This document shows, in pieces, positions 1-7,587 of a stretch of 32,076 nucleotides of DNA (its first letter is position 1; every line of letters starts with the position of its first letter). Source of the stretch: an uncultured delta proteobacterium (GTDB lineage: Bacteria; Desulfobacterota; Desulfovibrionia; Desulfovibrionales; Desulfovibrionaceae); the NCBI GenBank assembly GCA_903843965.1, contig CAIMRY010000020.1:1-32076 (forward strand). Reading direction: 5' to 3'. Under the pieces are notes generated by a model. That model made no database searches. It was not told the origin of the DNA and was given only the letters and a program-made list of their open reading frames with translations. Made by a program: the position numbers and the translations under genes.

Positions 1-104
1 CTCAGCCCGGAGGCTCAGCCCGGAGGCTCAGCCCGGAGGCTCAGCCCGGAGGCTCAGCCCGGAGGCTCAGCCCGGAGGCTCAGCCCGGAGGCTCAGCCCG
101 GAGG
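1..104. repeat. 13-bp tandem repeat, eight perfect copies
   Basis: The unit ctcagcccggagg is repeated eight times without a mismatch and begins at the window edge, so the array may extend further left. The unit length is not a multiple of three, and I see no gene across it. It lies downstream of the 3' end of the minus-strand alcohol dehydrogenase. The remaining 70 bases before that gene show nothing I can name. Perfect identity suggests recent slippage (VNTR-like). Confidence 0.95.
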
Positions 105-174
105 CCAGGGCAGATGGACCCCGGCGTTGCGGGCGCAGTGCGCCTGAATTGTGCGGGAATATGTCCAAACGCCG

Positions 175-1365
175 CTAGCGCTCAAACACCCCCTCAAAGA
201 TGGCGCGGATATCAGCCTCGCCCATGGGCACCGGTGTGTGCTGGAATGGACGTGAGGCTGTAAGCTTCATCGCCGCCTCAACAAACTGTGGCACTGCCTC
301 GGCGTGAAAGCCCAGGTCCTCGGGCCGCAGCTCGGCCAGGCCAACGGCCTCCAGCAGCGACTCCAGGGCGATCAGGAAGGGATGGGCATCCTCGTCGTCA
401 TCGTCACTGGCGCCGAAGCCCATGGCCACGGCCAGGTTCAGCAGCCGGTCGCTGGTGTCGTCATTCTCGCTGGAGAGCTCGATGAGCCGCTCGAAATAGG
501 ACCGGCAGAGCAGCACCAATCCGGCCCCATGCTGGGACTCCGGGTTGGAGCCGCTGAAGGAGTATTCCAGCGGATGCTGTGAGATGGGCGAGGACAGGGT
601 CAGGCTCATACCTGCCGCTGTGCTGGCCCAGGAGAGCGCCGTGCGCGCGTTCAGGTCGTCGCCGTCGTCCACGGCGGCGGGCAGAAAGCGCGTCACCAGA
701 TGCGCGGCCTCCAGGCACAACATGTCCGTCATGGGCTGGCGGGCCGTGGACAGGAAGCACTCCACGGCGTGGAAAAAGGCGTCCATGCCGGTGATGGCCG
801 TGAGGCGCTGCGGCACGGAGCGGGTCAGTTCCGGGTCAATCAGGGCCAGGGCCGGAGCAAAAGCCGGGTGGATGAAGCCGCGCTTGCCCACGGGACCGCA
901 GAGTACGGCGATGGCGTTGCCCTCGCTGCCTGTGCCGGCGGTGGTGGGAATGGCGACCAACGGCAGACCCTTGGTGCCGTCGTACTTTTGGCCGGTCATG
1001 TTCTCCCAGAACGGGCCGTCCACTGCCGTGGCCAGGGCGATGCATTTGGCCGAGTCGATGACGCTGCCCCCGCCGAGGGCCACGATGAAGTCCACGCCCA
1101 TTGCCCTGGCCTGGGCCGCTGCCTGGTCCACATCCTCGGTGCGCGGGTTGGCGCGCACGCCGTCAAAGACGACGCTCTTGACCCCGTGCTCGGACAGAAG
1201 GCCCTGCACGCGCGCCAGGTAGCCCTGGCGCAGGATGTTGCCGCTGGCCCCGATGACGATCATGGCCTGCTTGCCCTTGGGCAGAAGGGGCGTGGTCGCG
1301 AGCTCATTGAGCCGACCAGGGCCGAAGACGAGGGTGGTGGGCAGGGAGAAAGTGAAAGAAAGCAT
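175..1365 (-). CDS. Iron-containing alcohol dehydrogenase
   Basis: This is a 396-residue protein of the group III (Fe-dependent) alcohol dehydrogenase family, cytoplasmic and NAD(P)-linked, interconverting an alcohol and an aldehyde. The family signatures are visible: the nucleotide-binding stretch GGGSVIDSAK near residue 100, IPTTAGTGSEGNAIAV near 140, and metal-ligand candidates in IDPEL, MDAFFHAVECF, SQHPLEY and ESQHGAGL. Length is normal for the family. The ATG has an aggag ribosome site about 7 nt upstream. The start lies 9 bp after the stop of the DsbD-like gene, so the two are probably co-transcribed, though no functional link is obvious. The physiological substrate cannot be read from sequence; ethanol, butanol or another short-chain alcohol are all possible. 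Confidence 0.92.
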   Translation of the reverse strand: MLSFTFSLPTTLVFGPGRLNELATTPLLPKGKQAMIVIGASGNILRQGYLARVQGLLSEHGVKSVVFDGVRANPRTEDVDQAAAQARAMGVDFIVALGGGSVIDSAKCIALATAVDGPFWENMTGQKYDGTKGLPLVAIPTTAGTGSEGNAIAVLCGPVGKRGFIHPAFAPALALIDPELTRSVPQRLTAITGMDAFFHAVECFLSTARQPMTDMLCLEAAHLVTRFLPAAVDDGDDLNARTALSWASTAAGMSLTLSSPISQHPLEYSFSGSNPESQHGAGLVLLCRSYFERLIELSSENDDTSDRLLNLAVAMGFGASDDDDEDAHPFLIALESLLEAVGLAELRPEDLGFHAEAVPQFVEAAMKLTASRPFQHTPVPMGEADIRAIFEGVFER

Positions 1366-1374
1366 GTAAGACTC

Positions 1375-3267
1375 CTATTTCGTGGTGCTTTGCCTGACGG
1401 CGTCTTCCAACTGCGCGGGCGTGAAGAGGTCGCGCAACACTAGGGGACTGTTCGGCATAGATTTCGGGAAGATGACCAGCAAGGGGATACTCTTGCTGCC
1501 CAGGGATTGCAACAGGGCCTCGGCCTCGGGGTTGCGCTCCGTGAGGTCGGCCCGCAGCAGCCGCAGGCCGTACGCGTCCTTGAGCTCCTGCATGCGCCCG
1601 GGGGTCAGCACGGTCTGCTCCAGCACCTTGCAGGTGGGGCACCAGTCCGCCGTGAAGTCGACCAGGACCAGCTTGGCGCCGAGGTCGGCCGAGAGCGTCT
1701 GCGTGGTGTAGCGCTCCCACTGGGTCTTGACCCTGGGCTGCACTACCCAGTAGGCGCTGGCCGCGATGAGCAGCGCAGCCAGGAGCTTCAACGCCCAGGC
1801 GCGCCGTGTGTCCAGGCCGGGCCCGGCCAGGCCCCAGAGCATGCAGGAGACAGAGGTGATCAAAAGCAGCACGAGGGTGGAGACGAGCATGGACTCGGGC
1901 AGGATGTTCAGGAGGTAGATGCAGGTGCCCATGAGGAACAGGGCCACCAGGCGCTCCACATATCCGGTCCAGGGGCCGGGCTTGGGGGTGAACCGCACCA
2001 GGGACGGGAACGCGCAGAGGAGCAGGTAGGGCGAGGCCATGCCCAGGCCGATGCTGAGCAGCACGGTGGTGATGACAAAGGGCGGCTGCAACAGCGCCCA
2101 GCCGAGCACGCCGCCCAGAAACGGCCCGCTGCATGGCGTGGCAAGAAGCGTGGTCAGCATGCCGGTGAAGAACGATTGCAGCTTGGGGTGCGTGGTCATC
2201 TGGTCGAACTTGAGGTCGATGACCGGCAGGGTGAACACGCCGAGCAGGCTTAAGGACAGGGCGAAGACGATGACCGTGAGCCCCAGGATGACGCTGGGCT
2301 GCTGGAAGAGCTGACCCCAGGCCAGGTCGGTGAAGCCGAACAGCGCGGCCAGGAACAGGAAGTAGGTCAGTGCGCCCAGGGCCAGGAACAGGAAGTGCGC
2401 GCGGATGTTGCTGCGGTGCTCGGCCTCGTTGCTGTCGCCGCCGCCGGCCAAAAGCGAGGAGAGCTTGATGCTGATGACCGGCAGGGCGCAGGGCATGAAG
2501 TTCAGCACGAACCCGGCCAAAAGGCCCAGCAGGATGGCCTTGGCCAGGCCGCCCACCTCCAGGCCGGGCTGCAGGTAGCGCGGCTTCAGGCCCTGCCACT
2601 GGCCCAAAGCGCTGATTGACGGCAGGGGTTGGGGCGCGGGCGCAGGATTCAGGCCCTGGCCCTGGCTTGGGGTCTGACCTTGGGCCTGGCCCTGAGTCTG
2701 GCCCTGGAGCTTCAGGCCTTCCAGCAACATGGGCCACCAGGGCTCTGTGCGGGCATCGGGCAGGCTGGCCCCGGCCCTGATGGCGAAGCGCAGGTCGATC
2801 TTGGTCGGCAGGCACTTGTCCTTGGTGCACAGAAGCATGTCCAGGCTGGCCGTGATGACCTGGGGCGGGGCAGCGCCCTCCGGCAGGGGCAGAAAGATCG
2901 GCGTGCGGCCCAGGTAGGCGTTCACCGTCACCGTGGGGTCAAAGGGGTCCTGCTTGGGGTGGCCCGGCGGATACACGGCCGCCAGCCGCGTCTTGCCGTT
3001 GTCCAGGCTGGCCGTCAGGCGCGTGGGTTTGCCGAAGCCGCCGGGGTCCTGGGCGTAGGTGTACCAGCCTGCGTCGGGCTCGATGAACAGGATGGCAAGG
3101 TGCCTGGCCGAGAGGCCGGACTGGGTGCGGGCCTCCTGGCCAAGACTATAGACCTCCCACCTGGTGGACATGGGGTAGTCGCCGTGGCGGTCTTGTGCGC
3201 TGGAAATACTGGCGAAAAGTCCAAGGCAGAGCAGGCTGGCGAAGGTGGCGCGGAAGAAATGTCGCAT
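1375..3267 (-). CDS. DsbD-like thiol:disulfide interchange protein
   Basis: A 630-residue membrane protein with the order of DsbD: signal peptide (residues 1-24, ending near SSAQD), a periplasmic domain of about 200 residues, a DsbD/CcdA-type transmembrane core (about 240-480), and a C-terminal thioredoxin-like domain. The redox cysteines are present: Cys260 in FMPCALP and Cys379 in TPCSGP in the membrane core, and the CPTC pair Cys543/Cys546 in DWCPTCK. The family moves electrons from cytoplasmic thioredoxin to periplasmic thiol proteins, as in disulfide isomerisation and cytochrome c maturation. A low-complexity Gln/Gly/Pro linker lies near residues 190-215, before the membrane core. The ribosome site is weak (ggaaaa). 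Which periplasmic partner it reduces is not visible from context. Confidence 0.88.
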   Translation of the reverse strand: MRHFFRATFASLLCLGLFASISSAQDRHGDYPMSTRWEVYSLGQEARTQSGLSARHLAILFIEPDAGWYTYAQDPGGFGKPTRLTASLDNGKTRLAAVYPPGHPKQDPFDPTVTVNAYLGRTPIFLPLPEGAAPPQVITASLDMLLCTKDKCLPTKIDLRFAIRAGASLPDARTEPWWPMLLEGLKLQGQTQGQAQGQTPSQGQGLNPAPAPQPLPSISALGQWQGLKPRYLQPGLEVGGLAKAILLGLLAGFVLNFMPCALPVISIKLSSLLAGGGDSNEAEHRSNIRAHFLFLALGALTYFLFLAALFGFTDLAWGQLFQQPSVILGLTVIVFALSLSLLGVFTLPVIDLKFDQMTTHPKLQSFFTGMLTTLLATPCSGPFLGGVLGWALLQPPFVITTVLLSIGLGMASPYLLLCAFPSLVRFTPKPGPWTGYVERLVALFLMGTCIYLLNILPESMLVSTLVLLLITSVSCMLWGLAGPGLDTRRAWALKLLAALLIAASAYWVVQPRVKTQWERYTTQTLSADLGAKLVLVDFTADWCPTCKVLEQTVLTPGRMQELKDAYGLRLLRADLTERNPEAEALLQSLGSKSIPLLVIFPKSMPNSPLVLRDLFTPAQLEDAVRQSTTK

Positions 3268-3294
3268 CTTTTTTCCAGGTTTGAGGATTTCATG

Positions 3295-3323
3295 TTGACA
3301 AAAGACGGCCTCGCCGCTTAAAC
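3295..3323 (+). promoter_or_regulatory. Probable sigma-70 promoter for tRNA-Lys
   Basis: A perfect TTGACA -35 box at 3295-3300 is followed after 17 bp by a weak -10 (ttaaac, 3318-3323). The predicted transcription start, near 3330, lies about 25 nt before the tRNA-Lys gene. Confidence 0.45.
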
Positions 3324-3355
3324 GCTTTCTCGCCGCAACGAAACGCGGCGCACGT

Positions 3356-3431
3356 GGGTCACTAGCTCAATTGGTAGAGCAGCGGACTCTTAATCCGGAG
3401 GTTCAAGGTTCGATTCCTTGGTGACCCACCA
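3356..3431 (+). tRNA. tRNA-Lys (anticodon CTT)
   Basis: A 76-nt cloverleaf can be folded by eye: acceptor GGGTCAC/GTGACCC, D-arm GCTC/GAGC, anticodon loop CTCTTAA with CTT at 3389-3391, T-arm CAAGG/CCTTG with TTCGATT loop, and an encoded ACCA end. The first anticodon-stem pair is a G-G mismatch; the other four pair normally. It reads AAG codons. Confidence 0.97.
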
Positions 3432-3442
3432 CGTAAGACTTG

Positions 3443-3474
3443 AAAAGCCGCTTCCACCTGGGAGCGGCTTTTTT
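3443..3474 (+). terminator. Rho-independent terminator of tRNA-Lys
   Basis: An inverted repeat with arms aaaagccgct and agcggctttt is followed by further T residues, starting 12 nt after the tRNA-Lys CCA end. Confidence 0.9.
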
Positions 3475-3602
3475 CTGTGCCCCGGAACGGCCAATGCACA
3501 GACCAAAACTGGCGCGGCGCGGTTCAAGGCCACGGCAAACTGTTGGGTTCATCATTGCGGAAGTGTGCGCAATTCGGCCAGGGCTGTCAAGAAATGCGGA
3601 CC

Positions 3603-3631
3603 CTGACCCGACACTGACCCGAACCTGCCCC
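3603..3631 (+). promoter_or_regulatory. Three 11-bp-spaced direct repeats (candidate Pho box)
   Basis: CTGACCC at 3603, CTGACCC at 3614 and CTGCCCC at 3625 recur at exactly 11 bp, the spacing of PhoB half-sites (CTGTCAT-N4). They lie 120-150 bp upstream of the phosphate transporter operon. The bases differ from the enterobacterial consensus, so the assignment is an inference from spacing, the CTG core and position. The rest of 3475-3750 holds no gene I can support. Confidence 0.4.
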
Positions 3632-3750
3632 AAAGGATAGGGCTTGGCAGAAGCCCAGCCGCAAGGTAGATTGCCCGAACGAAACGCGCGGGGGAAACAT
3701 TCTGCCCGAGAGGGCCGGAACACTGACCGCCGCCGCCAAAAGGAGAGTCC

Positions 3751-4380
3751 ATGGGCTTCAGCTTTTTTCCCAAGGAAATCCAATTCTTCGACCTGTTCAT
3801 GGAACAGTACGCCAAGCTCTCCGAGGCTGTGGCCGCCCTGAACGGCATCTTCCAGGAATTCACGGACTGCGAGAGCAAGTGCAAGACCATCAACCTGCTT
3901 GAAGAGAACGGCAACACCATCTCACGCAACATCGCCAAGCAGCTCTCCCTGACCTTCATCACGCCCATCGACCGTGAAGACATCCACGACATCAACATCG
4001 CCCAGGAAGACCTGCTGAACCTCATCAAGGCCATCAGCACGCGCATCGGGCTCTATGACTTCACCGTGCTCAAGTTCCCGTCCAAGAGGCTGGTCAAGAA
4101 CCTTTCCTTCATGGTCGAGGAGGTGGGCCGCATGCTCCAGCGCCTGCGCGAGCGCAAGCCCGTGGAGGAGAACGCCAAGAAGGTCAAGTCACTCAAGTAC
4201 GAGTGCGAGATGATCCTGCTGGTGGCCCTGGGCGAGGTCTATGACCTGAAGCTCCAGGGTTTTGAGACGGTGATGGAGATCGTCAAGTGGACGCACATCT
4301 ATGACCGCATCGAGCAGGCCGTGAACCAGGCGGAGCGCCTGGCCGACATCATCGAAGGCGTGGTGCTGAAAAATGCCTGA
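3751..4380 (+). CDS. DUF47 (PhoU-like) phosphate transport regulator
   Basis: A 209-residue, largely alpha-helical acidic protein of the DUF47/TIGR00153 family, which is related to PhoU and usually encoded next to PiT transporters, whose activity it is thought to modulate. It starts MGFSFFPKEIQFFDLFMEQ, the typical beginning of the family, and contains several long amphipathic helices expected to form a PhoU-like bundle. An aaaaggag ribosome site precedes the ATG. The last 8 bp overlap the start of the PiT transporter gene, indicating translational coupling and a shared function. Length matches the family. The likely promoter region carries the 11-bp repeats at 3603-3631. The location is cytoplasmic, probably at the membrane with the transporter. 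Confidence 0.9.
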   Translation: MGFSFFPKEIQFFDLFMEQYAKLSEAVAALNGIFQEFTDCESKCKTINLLEENGNTISRNIAKQLSLTFITPIDREDIHDINIAQEDLLNLIKAISTRIGLYDFTVLKFPSKRLVKNLSFMVEEVGRMLQRLRERKPVEENAKKVKSLKYECEMILLVALGEVYDLKLQGFETVMEIVKWTHIYDRIEQAVNQAERLADIIEGVVLKNA

Positions 4381-5383
4381 TGTCCCCCTGCTGCTGGTGG
4401 CCATCGTGGCCGTGGCCCTGTTCTTCGACTACACCAACGGGGCCCACGACAGCGCCAACGCCATCGCCACCGTCGTCTCCACCAAGGTGCTCTCCCCCAA
4501 GGTGGCCGTGGTCATGGCCGCCGTGCTCAACTTCGCGGGCGCCTTCATGGGCGACCAGGTGGCCAAGACCATCAGCAGCGGCATCGTCAACGCCGACATG
4601 GTCTCGGGCAGCCAGGCGCTGGTGCTGGCTGCGCTTCTGGGGGCCATTTTCTGGAACGTGCTGACCTGGTACCTGGGCCTGCCCTCGTCCTCGTCCCACG
4701 CCCTCATCGGCGGGCTCATGGGCTCGGCCATCTGCTACAGCGGCTTTTCCGCCCTGAACTACCTGTCCATTTTAAAGAAGGTCATCCTGCCCCTGGTGCT
4801 TTCGCCCCTGGGCGGCTTTTTCGGCGGGTACCTGATCATGGTCCTGTTGACCTGGATGTTTCGCCGCCACAAGCCGCGCAAGGTCAACAGCATGTTCCGC
4901 AAGCTGCAGATCCTGTCCTCGGCCTTCATGGCCACCAGCCACGGCCAGAACGATGCCCAGAAGACCATGGGCATCATCACCCTGGCCCTGTACATCTTCC
5001 ACGTGATTCCCGGCACCGAGATCCCCCTCTGGGTCAAGATCGGCTGCGCCATGGCCATGGGCCTGGGCACGGCCACGGGCGGCTGGAAAATCGTCAAGAC
5101 CATGGGCCACAAGATCTTCAAGCTCGAACCCATCCACGGCTGCGCGGCGGAGACCGCCGCCGCCCTGGTCATCACCGGGGCCAGCCATTTCGGCGCGCCC
5201 ATCAGCACCACGCATGTCATCTCCACCTCGGTGCTCGGCGTGGGCGCGAGCAAACGGCTCTCCGCCGTGCGCTGGGGCGTGGCCGGAAACATGGTCCTGG
5301 CCTGGGTCATCACCATCCCGGCCTCGGCCCTTGTGGCGGCCCTGGCCTTTTACGCGCTCAAGTTCGTCGGGGTGATCCACTAG
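4373..5383 (+). CDS. PiT-family inorganic phosphate transporter
   Basis: A 336-residue integral membrane protein of the PiT family (low-affinity phosphate or metal-phosphate symport). Both family signature halves are present: DYTNGAHDSANAIATVVSTK near residue 20 and HGQNDAQKTMGIITL near residue 190, plus GAPISTTHVISTS near 280. About ten hydrophobic segments can be counted. It has the shorter length typical of bacterial PiT proteins that pair with a DUF47 partner. The ATG lies inside the end of the DUF47 gene, an 8-bp overlap. It is the last gene of the pair; the 166 bp that follow hold no recognisable feature and no clear terminator. Confidence 0.93.
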   Translation: MPDVPLLLVAIVAVALFFDYTNGAHDSANAIATVVSTKVLSPKVAVVMAAVLNFAGAFMGDQVAKTISSGIVNADMVSGSQALVLAALLGAIFWNVLTWYLGLPSSSSHALIGGLMGSAICYSGFSALNYLSILKKVILPLVLSPLGGFFGGYLIMVLLTWMFRRHKPRKVNSMFRKLQILSSAFMATSHGQNDAQKTMGIITLALYIFHVIPGTEIPLWVKIGCAMAMGLGTATGGWKIVKTMGHKIFKLEPIHGCAAETAAALVITGASHFGAPISTTHVISTSVLGVGASKRLSAVRWGVAGNMVLAWVITIPASALVAALAFYALKFVGVIH

Positions 5384-5549
5384 GCGTACCATGCCTTGGA
5401 CCTCCTTCTGTCCTGCCACTCGGCCTGCCACCCGGTCTGATCATCAAGTCTGATATCCAGAATCAACATTGCCGATTCATTAACTCTTTGCGCCAAAGCC
5501 CCCGACCTGATAGTGTGCAGATCCATCACCCAGGCAAATGGAGGCAGGC

Positions 5550-6302
5550 ATGGACAATTTACAGGCAGACCTGTGCTCCGACATCGAGGAGCAGGTGCGC
5601 GAGCGGTTCCGCAACGTGGCCAAGAGCCCGCGCGGGCACTTCGCCTATCCCACGGGACGCGAGGGGCTGCTGGCCCTGGGCTACGCCGGGGAGGAGCTTT
5701 CGGCCTTGCCAGCGCCAGTGCAGGAATGCTTTTGCGGCGTGGGCAACCCCTTTTCCGCTGGGCTGCCCGAAGCAGGCGGCCAGGTGCTCGACGTGGGCTG
5801 TGGGGCCGGAGTGGACGCCCTGGTGGCCGCGTACCACATCGGCCAAACAGGCTGCGTGACCGGACTGGAGTTCTCCCCGGAGATGCTGGAGCTGGCGCAG
5901 GCCAACGCGGCCCTGGCCGATTGCGGCAACGTGCGCTTCCTGCCCGGCGCTGCGCAGGCGCTGCCCTTTGCCGACGAAAGCTTTGACCTTGTCCTCTCAA
6001 ACGGTGTGTACAACCTCGTGCTGCGCAAGCGCCAGGCCCTGTCCGAGGCCTTCCGGGTGCTGCGGCCCGGCGGGCGGCTCCAGGTGGCGGACCAGATCCT
6101 GGAGGACGCCGCGCCGCTTCCCGTCAGCCAACCGGCGGCCCTGTCCTGGGCCGGCTGACGCGACGGCGCTGTTCCGGGAAAGGTTTTCCTGGAGATGATG
6201 GGGTCCGCCGGGTTTGTCGAGGCCCGGTTGCTGCGCCGCACCGGCTTCAAGAGTTCGGCTGCGACCGTGGGCGCAGTCTTCAGCGCGCGCAAGCCGGGCT
6301 GA
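5550..6302 (+). CDS. ArsM-like SAM methyltransferase, probable selenoprotein (Sec203)
   Basis: Reading through an in-frame TGA at 6156-6158 gives a 250-residue class I SAM-dependent methyltransferase resembling arsenite methyltransferases. Visible motifs are CGVGNPFS, the SAM-binding VLDVGCGAGVDALVA, GLEFSPEMLELA, ALPFADESFDLVLSNGVYNL and FRVLRPGGRLQVADQI. The TGA falls in WAG-(TGA)-RDGAVP, exactly where relatives carry the Cys of the W-x-G-C-x-x-G-A motif, the last As-binding Cys of ArsM. The 47 codons after it stay in frame and keep family sequence (FLEMMGSAGFVEARLL, TGFKSSAATVGAVFSARKPG) up to a real TGA. A SECIS-like hairpin follows. The ArsM Cys in SNCV is Gly here (SNGV), so the substrate need not be arsenite. 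The ATG at 5550 has ggagg 5 nt upstream and is preferred over 5538. Alternative: a nonsense-truncated gene. Confidence 0.78.
6156..6192 (+). promoter_or_regulatory. Candidate bacterial SECIS element after UGA
   Basis: Fifteen nt after the TGA, ccgggaaa (6174-6181) pairs with tttcctgg (6185-6192) through eight pairs, one of them G-T, leaving a GGU apical loop. The loop G is 24 nt downstream of the UGA. Established bacterial SECIS elements sit inside the coding sequence with a short stem and a G-bearing (often GGU) loop about 16-37 nt from the UGA, so geometry and loop fit. Confidence 0.7.
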
Positions 6303-6449
6303 ACCACCTCGTATTTCAGCCCCCAAGGCCTCAGGCTTGACTTGCGCTCCCTGTCTGTTCACTATACGTAGCATTAGAATTGGTTGGGTTTTTTGTCCGG
6401 GCCCTGGCACGGCATTGCGTCCCATCGCCTACAAGCGGAGTGAAAGAGC

Positions 6450-7587
6450 ATGGAGCAGAAGCTGGGCAGAGTGCTGGTCGTGGACGACGAGCCGATCAAT
6501 GTGGCCGTGCTGTGCGGCATTTTGAGCCACGCCGGATACGAGGTGCTGAGCGCCGGGAACGGCCCCGCCGCCATGGCCATGGCCACGACCGAACGCCCGG
6601 ACATGATCCTGCTCGACGTGATGATGCCGGGCGAGTCGGGCTTCGAGGTCTGCGAAAAGTTGAAGAAAGATCCCGCCACCGGCCCATGTGCCCATCATCT
6701 TCGTCACCAGCCTGTCGGATGTCTCGCAGAAGCTCACCGGCTTGGAGCTCGGCGCGGTGGACTACATCACCAAGCCCTTCTTCGAGCCGGAGGTTGTGGC
6801 CCGCGTGCGCTCGCACATGGATTTCCAGCGTCGCCAGGGCACCATCATCCACGAGCAGGCCAATCGATTGGGGCAGATCCAGGCGGCCCAGCGGGCGCTG
6901 CTCGTGCGGCCGGAACAGCTGCCCGGGGCGCGCTTCGCCGTGCATTTCGTGCCCGTGCTGGAGGCCGGAGGCGACTTCTACGAGGTGGTGGACTTCGACC
7001 AGGGCCGGGCAGCCTATTTCCTGGCCGATGTGAGCGGGCACGACCTGGGCGCGTCCTTCATCACCTCCTCGCTCAAGGCGTTGTTCCACCAGCACGCCGC
7101 GCCAAGCCAGCACCCGGCGGACACCCTGAAGGCCATGAACCGCATCCTGCGCGCCATCACCCCGGAGGAGCTCTATCTCACGGCCGTGTATCTGTACGTC
7201 GACCGGGCGCGCGGGAACTATGCCCTGAGCGTGGCCGCGCACCCGCCCGTGCTGGCCTGCCTGGCCGGGGCGCCGCCCGTGTTCCTCGATCTTCCTGGCA
7301 CGCCCCTGGGGCTCTTCGACGAGGTGGATTTCGCCAGCATTGAGGGCAGCATTCTGCCGGGCGACCGTTTCTACCTCTACACCGACGGCCTGGCCGATGT
7401 GGTCGGCGGGGCCGATGGAATGAGCGGCGGCATGGCGACCTCGCCCGCGTTCCGCGCAAAGCTGACCGAGGCCTGCCAGCGGACAGGGAACATGCCGCTG
7501 CCCGATTCCGTGCGGAGCATCACCACCGAGCTTGTTGGCGCGTCCACCCCTGGCGATGATGTCGTGCTCCTCGGGGTGGAGGTATGA
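6450..7587 (+). CDS. Response regulator with PP2C/SpoIIE phosphatase domain (frameshifted)
   Basis: Two overlapping reading frames together encode one protein of about 378 residues: an N-terminal receiver domain (LVVDDEPIN, phospho-acceptor Asp56 in LLDVMMPGESG, conserved Lys in DYITKPF) and a C-terminal SpoIIE/PP2C serine phosphatase (GGDFYEVVDF, FLADVSGHDLGASF, FYLYTDGLADV). The frame breaks at about 6681. Removing one G from accgg restores DPATAHVPIIFVTS, the normal receiver sequence, so a single-base insertion (real or a sequencing error) is the simplest reading. The family (RsbU/RsbP type) dephosphorylates STAS antagonists when the receiver is phosphorylated. Its stop overlaps the next gene by 4 bp (ATGA), and the downstream gene supplies the kinase and a STAS domain, so the substrate is probably encoded next door. 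Confidence 0.8.

Noticed and set aside
1-104. CRISPR array
   Set aside because: The 13-bp units are directly adjacent with no spacers, so this is a simple tandem repeat.
3403-3783. Minus-strand ORF over tRNA-Lys and the DUF47 promoter region
   Set aside because: It runs antisense through the tRNA and its terminator and into the DUF47 start; no motif or ribosome site.
5550-6158. Methyltransferase as a complete gene ending at the first TGA
   Set aside because: The frame after the TGA continues the family's conserved C-terminus with a SECIS-like hairpin, so ending there would cut the protein inside a conserved motif.
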